A stretch of 64,000 nt of DNA from Adiantum capillus-veneris (Eukaryota; Streptophyta; Polypodiopsida; Polypodiales; Pteridaceae): contig CM043971.1 in assembly GCA_014529385.2 (NCBI GenBank), forward strand, positions 26,889,769 to 26,953,768, given 5' to 3'. A program made the position numbers and the translations under genes. Every line of letters starts with the position of its first letter. Within the stretch, counting starts at the first letter, position 1. The notes beneath the pieces were generated by a model. The model was given only the letters and a program-made list of their open reading frames with translations, was not told the DNA's origin and searched no databases. Shown in pieces: positions 55,895-64,000 of this stretch.

Positions 55895-57245
55895 ATTACT
55901 GTTTCGAGGAGCAGTGGCTATAGTCTTCCATCTTTCTCAATTTGGCATTTGGTATGATCAAATCCAACAAAGAGACCAAGATCAACAAATCTAGCAATTG
56001 AAAGAAGATTACATTGAAGATCTGGTACATGTAATACTCCTCGCAAAATTTGAGTAGAAGAAGTTAAGGTACCAAGATATAAATCTCCAATACCCTTTAC
56101 TTGACAAGGTGTATCATCAACAAGAAAAACAACACGTTGAACTGGTAGTGAATGATAGTTATGGAGTCACTTAGACTGATATGTAATATTTCCTGTAGCA
56201 CCAGAATCAACAATAAAAAGTGAACCATCACGTACATGAAGTATTCTGTCTGGAGCAACTGAACATAGGATGCAGCTTGTTTCTGGTACAATGTTGTTTC
56301 GATGTTCAGTAGCATATGCTCTATTACGATCTGTGTTGAATCGACGCTTATAGCACATATGAGTGGGATGAATAGATAGTGCATAATATTCACAAGAAGA
56401 ATAAGAAGAGTCTCTTGATAAATGTGGTTGTTTCGTGGTAATATTGTGTTCTTCATCATATTGACGTACCCAAAAATCATCTTCAGTATGGCCATTTCTG
56501 TTGCAATAAGAACATTGCTTACTAGGAAATTTGAGACGAGAGAAAATATTACCACGACGGCTAGCTCTGCGGTTTCCTCTTTGAAACAGATGCCTTCGAG
56601 CATAAAAAACACGTTTTATCTATTGTGACTCAGTCTCCTCTTGTGAAATCATAGTTGTATCATGACCAGCATTATGTCATTCTTGACGTTGAGAGTATTC
56701 AATTAAAGACATGCAGGCTTGGTCGAAATCAAGACCATCTTTATTAGAAAGAATATAAACAATGTTATCATAAGAGGAGTCCTTCACCGTATCAAGGAGA
56801 AGTGTAATCAGTTTCTTTTGTGGAACAGGATCACCGGTAGCAGTAAGTTGATTAATAATAGATTTGAAAGACTCAATATGTCCCGTCATGGCAGTACCAA
56901 CTTCATATTGTAGTTTGTTAAGCAACCCTCTCAAATAAAGTATTTCTGTAACAGATTTCTTCTGAAAGTTTGCAATAAGGTACTTCCATACATTGTGGGA
57001 AGTAGGCAGTTCATACATATCAAGCAAAAGAGAATCATCATCGTCATGATTCGTATCAATAGGCTAAGGTGGAGAAACATGATTTCCAAGGACAACATCA
57101 AAGAGTTCATCGCCTTCAAGAATTAACAACATCTTTGCTTTCCACCCTGGAAATCCTTGGCCTTGGAAAGGAGGAAGAGAATGCTGGCTAGAAGGAAATT
57201 CGTTGATGAGAATAGTCATAGCCATATCTGGTTGCAAGAAGAAAT
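55895..57245 (-). pseudogene. Copia copy C gag, zinc knuckle and protease
   Basis: Gag starts near 57226 (MAMTILINEFPSSQHSLPPFQGQGFPGWKAKM), continues LPTSHNVWKYLIANFQKKSVTEILYLRGLLNKLQYEVG and DTVKDSSYDNIVYILSNKDGLDF. Then a basic zinc-knuckle region (CYKRRFNTDRNRAYATEH) and protease VDSGATGNITYQS (about 56185-56205). At least two frame changes occur (near 56640 and 55920). Confidence 0.85.
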
Positions 57246-58074
57246 TGTTAGCGTGCAAACAAGATGGAAAATGAGAACCTCTATAGCCTTGCACACACCA
57301 CACCGTCGGAAAGAAACACCACAAAGTTGCGAAAAACACCTATATCGAACACCTATAGAGTCGGGCGAAAAACAGCCCTAATCCAAACCATGATTAAAAT
57401 TGATAAAAACCAAGACCATAAATATGAATCTCACGTCATGTAGACCTCCATAGAGTATCCATATGCTTAATTCCGACACCAGACGAGAGAGTTACAAGCT
57501 TTCGAAGATGGAGTCTCTCTCAAAAGCTCCAAAAAAGCTAGTCTCTGTTAGGAAAAAGGGTGTGCAGGGAATTGCAGCTATTAAAAGGGGATTTTTTGGC
57601 TCTTATCCCAAGAGATTTTTCTCTCTCTTCTTAGCCAACATGGTTCTCTCCTTGGGCACCTTTTAATTGGTCCAATTTTGGTCTTTTTTGGGTAAAAAAT
57701 GAGCTGTCGGCCACTTTTTGACCAAGGAAAGTGGGGAAAGGGGATGTCCAGTGGACCAAAATAGTGGCCAGGCGCCTGGGCAGCTGGTGTGGACTGAAAA
57801 TGGCACCCCCTCTCTCCCCCAAATTCCACGAGCCCTCACAAGCAAGGCCAAGAAGCTCCATTAGCTCCTTTGATACACCCTTAGGGAGTACCCACTCTCC
57901 CCCTTATACCCTTCAATTTCCACTTTCTCCCCCCCTTGTGGGATTACTCCATTGCCACTTGGCACCATCCTCCCACCTCCCCAACCTCTCAAAAACTTCC
58001 AGCTTCTCCCAAAGCATGAGAGGACTTCTCGGACAATTTTTCCTGAGGCATACCTTGCTACTCCGGTCACCAAA
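57246..58074. other. No gene recognised; possible gypsy leader
   Basis: Less AT-rich than its surroundings. If 58075-58501 is an LTR in minus orientation, this block would be the leader that follows its primer site. No gag was found. The overlapping frames at 57581-58124 have no domain. Confidence 0.35.
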
Positions 58075-58501
58075 TGATGCACCATAACACACGGCTCAAA
58101 GCCCATCACCTCGGCTATCTCCAAAAATATAAAACTTCAGCATTTCTAATTTTAGACCCCCAATTTGGCCTAGTTTCCCTTCTCGCATGCACCCGCAATC
58201 ACCTTCTAGGTTGAGACCGCCCACTTCGGATGCTCATAATTCATGCCATACAAGTCCGATCCACAAGCTGTTAAGCACGGCTGAAAACCCTTATTAAAAA
58301 CCATATTTTGGAGTCTCAAACAAACCAAAACGTCCACATTCAAGCTTGGAAAAATCACACCTTTGTACATGAATTCTCACAAGGTCACTTTCAAAACTTG
58401 CAGGGCTATGTACACATATATACATGAGGCGAGTGGGCAACCTTTTTAGCATGGATTAGTGACTTTATCTTCATCCAAAAAATGCCTGACATAGCTTGCC
58501 A
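58075..58501 (-). repeat. Candidate gypsy-2 LTR flanked by both a polypurine tract and a primer-like site
   Basis: Minus strand: GCTAGGGGGGGT then TGGCAAGCTATG ... GGTGCATCA then TTTGGTGACCGGAGTAG. The last resembles the gypsy-3 primer-site start TTTGGTGCCCC. About 427 bp. It lies just downstream of the gypsy-2 pol end. Confidence 0.45.
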
Positions 58502-58628
58502 ACCCCCCCTAGCCTGCTTAGTCATTCATGACAAGCAGAGGAGTCTAGGGTGAACAACTGCTGCATTTCATCCCCAAAAACCTCATCCACATATTCAGAT
58601 GTCTCTACATTGTCTTCTTCTATTGATA

Positions 58629-59763
58629 TGTCACAGGAATCGAATAATAGAGATAGAGAACGAGATCTTTGTATTCATGAATTTTTGCAGAGTTTTGATA
58701 CAACAGATGAGCAATAGAATATGGGCGCACTCCGTTGTACGGTGCTCGAACCTCCTGACCACCCCCGAGCTTCAGTCCGCACTCGCACTCGTACTCGCAA
58801 AAGAGGAGATTTGTGAATGATCCCCAAACACACCACCTGTCGTGCTTTTATCCTTATTTTACTCAAAAAGCCTGCGACTTCTCAAAAGAGCCGCTTTTTA
58901 GGCGTTCAATCAATTCAATTTTCGCACCAAGTATACCTGCGAGAATAAGATAAGAACGTGATCGCTAAGCGATCCGTAAAGGTTAGATTTTTATATCACG
59001 ACACTTTGTAGAGATCCTGTTTCACACATTGATTTCTGCATCGCCTACAAAATAGCCAAAAGAACATACTCGTGCAACCAATTCAACATGATAATCAAAG
59101 TAAAAAAACCTAATTATGTACCTTCATAATCTCAATTACAATAGTCTACCATGAAGAAACCAATCCTCTTCTTGGTTGATAGCAGCAGGGAGAGTTATAT
59201 GATGTTGTATGTTTGCCTGTCCCTGTGTATACTACACTGCTGCTGCCTTCAGTTTGTTTTCATCATAACTTTTACAAACGAACTCAAAACAGAGCAATCC
59301 AGGTACTCAAAAGGACGGGAATAGGTCTGGTCTACAAGGCTACGTGAACAGAATTACGAAAAAACGTCTAGTTTTGGCTGAAAACGTAACTTTTAGGTCG
59401 CGACTCATAAAACCTTTATTTTTGGGTCTCCACTACTTTTTCAACTTATTTTAAGCTTACCCATGCATTTTAAACTAAAACACATAAATATAAAACATTG
59501 ATATTAATAAAAATCTCAATTTTAATTACGTTTTTATTATACTGTTCATAGACAGACTATCTGTTATTCATTAATCTTTATCAAATATGTCTTTAGTATA
59601 TTATTTAAGAAAAGAATATATGTTCTCTCTTAATAGTTCAAACTCATTCATATAAGCTCTATTTAATAGACTATTCAACAATCTTTCAAATCGTACTAAA
59701 CGAAAGATATGTCCTACTACACTCTTTTCGACTTTAAGAACTTCAAAAATTAGTCCTATTACA
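58629..59763 (-). repeat. Solo G1 LTR with TSD TGATA
   Basis: Plus ends TGTCACAGGAATC and GTCCTATTACA; 1,135 bp. TGATA at 58624-58628 and 59764-59768. Contains a short (CACTCG)-type array near 58780-58800. It is the cleanest definition of the G1 LTR in the window. Confidence 0.92.
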
Positions 59764-59768
59764 TGATA

Positions 59769-60229
59769 GCATTTCATGAGTCACAATTGTCATTAAACGT
59801 GCCAGATACTTCTTCAATCTATAGCCATTAACACGATACTTATGCAAGGCACCAATTAAGTCTGTCAATTGATATGTGCCATTTTCAAATTTGCTTACAA
59901 CAGTAAACGAACCTTCCCATTAAGATCTTTTGCAACATGATCTTCATAGCAAAATGGCCTCCACAAGATCCCTCATGATTTTCTTCCAGAATTTTGTAAA
60001 TTTCTTCTTTCCAAGGTACACGATGCAAAACCAAATTACCTCCTTTCATGTAAAGCACATCATCAAGCATTTTATATTTCCTGGATTTTATTATGAATGC
60101 ATACATTTTAGAAGACAGTAAACCTTCAGGTAGAACACCTGTCAATAGAAAATCCACTTCCTTTGATAAGATTTCCCTCCCATGATATAAAGGGGCATCC
60201 GCCTTTACCACAAACACACAAGTGATCAT
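59769..60229 (-). pseudogene. Gypsy-2 integrase remnant: zinc region joined to C-terminus
   Basis: 60229 downward reads MITCVFVVKADAPLYHGREI ... YMKGGNLVLHRVPWKEEIYKILEENHEGSCGGHFAMKIMLQKIL, the linker and first half of the HHCC zinc site. Directly after, near 59915, the sequence reads WEGSFTVVSKFENGTYQLTDLIG ... KYRVNGYRLKKYLARL in another frame, the integrase C-terminal block (GPF/Y-like). The catalytic core (D,D-35-E) between them is missing. Such an integrase cannot work. Confidence 0.8.
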
Positions 60230-60843
60230 CTCTTGGGCAGCATCATGAGCTGCTCATTTAGAGACCTCTCAATATGCTGCAAACTCCATGCTTCAAGCTT
60301 TTTGAGGAACGCTTTCACTTTGAAGCATAAATTTTTCAGTTTGGGGTTTTTATTCTTCCATACTCCTAACACTTGCTTCACAACCAACAAAGCATCTCCT
60401 TTGATTTGCAAGTTTCTAATTCCCAATTGTAAGCAAATATGCAAACCACCTTCAAGAGCCATGTATTCTGCTTCATTGTTACTTTTGGCATCAAGTTTCA
60501 GTCCTTGCTTTCTCATAAGCTTCCCTTGGGCATCATAAATAACAATGCCTCCTGAAGCAGCATCATGACTTCTTCGATAAGAACCATCAAAATATAACAG
60601 TGAAGCATTAGGGATGGCAAGAGTCCCGACTTCTTTCTTTCGCACCACCTCTTCTTTAACCAAAACTGGAGTATCCTTATAAGTGAGAAGATCTTCTAGG
60701 GTAGCCCGAGTACTTTCCTCTACAAAAAAGGTGAACTGAAACTCTTGAAGCTCAATAACCCATTTCATCATTGTTTTTGATATATTTGAATTATTGAACA
60801 GTTGCAGAAGCAATGAATAACTGGTGAGGAAAGTGAATGACTT
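60226..60843 (-). pseudogene. Gypsy-2 second (plant-type) RNase H
   Basis: LLYFDGSYRRSHDAASGGIVIYDAQG, NNEAEYMALEGGLHICLQLGI, IKGDALLVVKQV: catalytic D, E and D all present. It follows a tether region (MMKWVIELQEFQFTF). A frameshift near 60245 disrupts the end (SLNEQ...). TAA at 60844-60846 separates it from the preceding RNase H/RT frame at a Gln-like position. Confidence 0.85.
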
Positions 60844-61920
60844 TTACAACAAGTAGTGTCTAAATCGTCTACAAGCATAAACCATACTGGTCATCACCGA
60901 TTCAATTTCCGAAAAATCTCTTTCATGAGGAGTCTTTACTCTACTAGCATAATGAACAGGCTTCATATACTGAGATTCTTTCCCCCTTTGCAATAACATA
61001 GCCCCGATAGCATCATCTCCCACTGATGGGTTGACATAAAACTCCTTTTCCCAATCAGGAGCCTGCATAATGGGAAGCGTACTCAAAACGTCTTTAACTC
61101 TGTCAAAAACCTCGTCACAGTCATGAGACCATTCCAAGGGATCATTCTTGACTGTTTGCTGCAATGGATATAATAGCTGCGATGCCAAGGGTATGAAGCG
61201 AGACAAATATTTAACTTTTTGTATGAAAGTGGCCAATTGTCTAGTATCTTTTGGAGATGACAGTAACAGTAAAGCCTCCAATTTCTCTAGATCTGCTTCA
61301 ATCCCATTTTTTGAAATAACATGCCCAAGAAGCTTCACCCGTGGCTGTGCCAAATGACATTTTTTAGGGTTTAGCTGACCCCTGCATTCATCATACCTGG
61401 CAAAAGTCATTTCAAGCTTTTGAAATGCTCTTTCCTTGAACTGTATATGCAGAAATCATTTATGAACCCTTTGACAAACTTCCCAAGGAACGGGGTAAGG
61501 ACCCAATCTACTTTTCTTTCAAAGGCTCCTAGCCCATTTGTCAACCCAAAAGGAAGGCAACAAAAGCAGAAACAACCCCATGGCGTGATAAAAGTAGTCT
61601 TTTTCCGATCTTCAGCAACAAGGATAAGCTAAAAGTATCCTGAATACCCATCACAGACACTGTATCTCTCAAAACCAGCCACTACATCTAACAATTGATC
61701 AATAAAAGGCAAAGGGTAAGGATCTTTCTTAGTCACCGCATTTAGTGGATTGTAATCAACACAAACTCTCCAACGCCCATCTTTCTTTGGGGTGACTACC
61801 ACAGGGCTCACCCATTCAACATTATCCACTGGCACAATGAATCATGCGTACAAAAGCTTATCCACTTCTTCCTTTAAAGCATTCATTTTTTCCTTACCCA
61901 TCCTTCTTAGTTTCTACGGC
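60844..61920 (-). pseudogene. Gypsy-2 reverse transcriptase and first RNase H
   Basis: RT: VEWVSPVVVTPKKDGRWRVCVDYNPLNAVTKKDPYPLPFID, ERYSVCDGYSGYF, TAG (61629-61631), then EDRKKTTFITPWG, LPFGLTN and FINDFCIYSS, where the first catalytic Asp of the D-D pair is Asn. After a frameshift near 61430: GQLNPKKCHLAQPRVKLLGHVISKNGIEAD, KYLSRFI, then RNase H part YASRVKTPHERDFSEIE. TGA at 61842-61844 and TAG at 61914-61916 are further stops. Confidence 0.88.
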
Positions 61921-62157
61921 ATTGGCTTTGCCCCTTCAACTAGCTCGATCTTCACAGGATCCCCAACAAAGCCCCTTATTTCTTGATATGAGGTAATAAA
62001 AAGATTTGGAAACCTGTCCAACATTGCTAAGTACTCCTTTCTTTCTCCTTGTGTCAAATCAGTACTTAACATATTTTGGATCAACTCTTTCTCTTCAAGT
62101 TGCTCTAAACGGCTTGAAGCATTTATGTTCCCTGATATTTGCAACACTTCACTAATT

Positions 62158-62897
62158 TATTTCTTCTCCTCATCAAACAAAAAGAATGACACTTCACCCT
62201 CATCACTGGAACTTGAAGCAGTGCTACTTTCTGAGTCCTCGGAACTATCATCACTGGTAGTTTCGGACTCATTATTCTCACTCACATCTTCAAGTGCCAT
62301 AGGCTATTTGGTAGTCATATCAAACACTCTCTTTTCACCCTTCTTGTCATGCACCCCGATTGTGCCTTTTTGCCAATCTTGCACGGTACCAACAGCTCTC
62401 AACCAAGGTCGTCCCAAAATGAGAGGGAAGGCTTCCAGACCAACTGGCATAACATGAAAGTTCACCATAACCTTCACGTTAAAGACTTCAACTTCCAAAT
62501 TCTTGATCATTCCCAAACATTTCACTTTGGCATGGTTCGCTAGTCAAATCCGAAACCTAGAGCTCCTGCATGTAATGAGACCCTGTCTCTCGACACATGA
62601 CTGTGTGATCACACAAACTTGAGGACCTCCATCAATGTAGGCTTCTCCCATGCCCACACCTTTGTGCCAAGAGTTCACCATAGGACTGATGTCGGGTAAC
62701 TCTCCCACGGACAACACTCTGACTTGTCCATGCTTCGACTCTTTTTTTGGATTCACTAATGCCTTCCACTACCTTTTAAGTTTGGGCACCATATTCATTA
62801 GTTGTCCAAAAGTACAATCCACTTTCCTCCCAATCAGGTCTTCTTTTAAACTGTAAGATGTTTGGCCTTCTCCTTAAGGCAAATCTGCCACTTCAAA
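62158..62897 (-). pseudogene. Gypsy-2 protease region
   Basis: AYIDGGPQVCVITQ (active-site D-G-G), then after a stop near 62544 KCLGMIKNLEVEVFNVKV, HVMPVGLEAFPLILGRPWLRAV and DWQKGTIGV, the gypsy protease order seen also in gypsy-3 (IDCG ... ILGRPWL). An acidic Ser-rich linker follows at 62170-62300. Stops at 62544 and 62304 interrupt a single frame shared with gag. Confidence 0.8.
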
Positions 62898-64000
62898 TCA
62901 TCTACGAGGCTTTCTCTTTCTCTTGGCTTTCGCATCTTCACCCTCCTTCCCCTTCCCTTTCTTTCTACTAGGCCCTGGTGCTGCATAGCCTTCCCTCTCT
63001 CTTTTGCCTACTGGAAACTCATCTGCATCTTTCTTTTCAACCCGCACAATACCCACATGACCACCAGAGGTTGAGGCTTGATTTTCCTGTCCAATACCTT
63101 GATCTCCCCATATATCCAATGCATAATCATTAGCTCTGTTAGGAATCTGCTGAGGAAGTGGAAATATATCCCCTCCCATCCTTGTTGGCTTTGGACAGTA
63201 GGTGCTGATGTGACCAAGCTCACCACAATTATAACAAGTAGGAATGAATTTCCTCTGCGTCTCCAAACCACCTTGCCCACGACCCTCGTTAGCATTAGGA
63301 TGAGCTTCACATGCCTGAGCCATCCCTCTACCACGTCCACGACCACCTCCACCACCAAGAACACTAAGTGGTAATTCCTGCATCATGGTCATCATGTCTT
63401 GCATATTTTGTTGTAATTGTTCAGTACTAGCAGCCCTTTGAACAGGTTGACCTCCAGCTTTTGCCTGATTCTCCTCCTTTTGGCTACCATTATTTTGCTC
63501 AGGGACCGCTTTCCCGTATTCATTAAGCCTTTGAGCTTTCCATTCTTTCTCTCTGGAAATGGAGACTGCCTCCTCGAAGGTAGCTGGCCTTTTCAGCTCA
63601 ACTTTGAACTTCAAGCTTTCTTTTAGGTTTGCCACAAAACAGTCCTTCTTTAACATGGATGGAGGGATCTGGTTTCCCAAAGCCTGGGCCCATTTATCCC
63701 ATAAACGGGTGAACTGCATGAAAAAATCATCAACACTTTGATTAGCCCTTTGAGTGTATCCCATAATTTCATGCGAAACTTCATCTGGTACTTCGATGGA
63801 TCGGTATTGTGCCAAAAAAGCTTTCTTCACACGATTGTAGTCCAAAACCACCCCTAGGTTTTGTACCTGCATCAACTCCTCAAAATTATGTAACCAAACT
63901 TTTTTCTCATCCTGTAAACTATATTGCAGCAGGCGCAACAATATAGCTTGGTCTACTATATTGCGCAGTAAGCAATTGACTTCCAACTTTTCAATAAATG
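62898..64000 (-). pseudogene. Gypsy-2 gag with zinc knuckle (partial at the window edge)
   Basis: Open from the right edge. Gag core: LLRLLQYSLQDEKKVWLHNFEEL, VKKAFLAQYRSIEVPDEVSHEIMGYTQRANQSVDDFFMQFTRLWDKWAQALGN, KDCFVANLKESLKFKVELKRPATFEEAVSIS. Then a Gly/Arg-rich stretch (GGGGGRGRGRGMA) and CCHC knuckle CYNCGELGHISTYC (about 63193-63240). It ends with a lysine-rich nuclear-localisation-like tail (KKGKGKEGEDAKAKRKRKPRR) and TGA at 62898-62900, where the same frame continues toward protease. The start codon lies outside the window. Confidence 0.88.

Larger units (their letters stand above)
52813..57245 (-). mobile_element. Copia copy C, 5'-truncated
   Basis: Minus-strand order: gag, zinc knuckle, protease, integrase, reverse transcriptase, RNase H, polypurine tract, 3' LTR, the standard Ty1/copia order. 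It is the most complete Copia copy here, but it has lost its 5' LTR, primer site and leader: similarity to other copies stops at about 57245, just before the gag start. Several stops and frameshifts are present. Confidence 0.88.
58502..64000 (-). mobile_element. Gypsy-2: second Ty3/gypsy element with dual RNase H (runs off the right edge)
   Basis: Minus-strand order: gag with zinc knuckle, protease, RT, RNase H, plant-type second RNase H, integrase zinc region, integrase C-terminus, polypurine tract, candidate LTR. The integrase core is deleted, and a solo G1 LTR (58629-59763) interrupts the coding tail. Gag, protease and the first half of RT lie in one frame with stops; two frameshifts follow (near 61430 and 60245). 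Confidence 0.85.

Noticed and set aside
57581-58124. Four overlapping frames of 62-118 codons
   Set aside because: They overlap in several frames with no domain or codon signal; explained by a locally less AT-rich stretch.

Overview
This window looks like plant nuclear DNA from a repeat-dense, gene-poor region. The evidence is Ty1/copia elements primed by initiator-tRNA-Met-type sites (TGGTATCAGAGC), Ty3/gypsy elements with a second plant-type RNase H, LINE pieces, and a decayed fragment of a plant-type sugar transporter. I see no intact host gene, rRNA, tRNA or CRISPR array. The species cannot be read from the sequence.

Layout. 1-5260: tails of short-LTR elements, a Copia 3' end and ~90-bp CCATGG-rich repeats. 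5267-10900: an old Copia element (TSD TTGAA) split by a ~2.7-kb LTR-like insertion. 10906-15440: several non-autonomous short-LTR elements ('N family') carrying a 21-22-bp minisatellite and a ~171-bp tandem repeat. 15486-16678: LTR of a gypsy-like family ('G1'). 17755-18171: an unassigned open frame. 18574-21068: a broken LINE reverse transcriptase between two (AG)n tracts. 21808-22002: a sugar-transporter fragment. 22402-22892: a Copia LTR. 23690-24298: a LINE endonuclease fragment. 24299-29005: a mosaic of G1 and Copia pieces with a clean solo LTR. 29628-46695: one large gypsy element ('gypsy-3'; about 11 kb without its insert) whose 5' LTR is split by 6.1 kb of nested insertions. 46742-51363: a Copia deletion derivative fused to a gag-protease-only G1 element. 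52813-57245: a 5'-truncated Copia element. 58075-64000: a second gypsy element ('gypsy-2') holding a solo G1 LTR and running off the right edge.

How the parts relate. The N elements encode no protein. They share LTR ends and 3' leader/polypurine sequence with the Copia family, so they were probably mobilised by it. (CT)n tracts lie on the sense strand of LTRs in several unrelated families. The coding regions of both gypsy elements, both main Copia copies and the LINE are interrupted mostly by stops at sites where the family or a paralogue has CAG, CAA or CGA. Gypsy-3 has 13 such stops and no frameshift over about 1,440 codons of pol. Target-site duplications (TTGAA, ATAAA, ATGAC, TGTAA, TGATA) allow much of the nesting order to be read directly.
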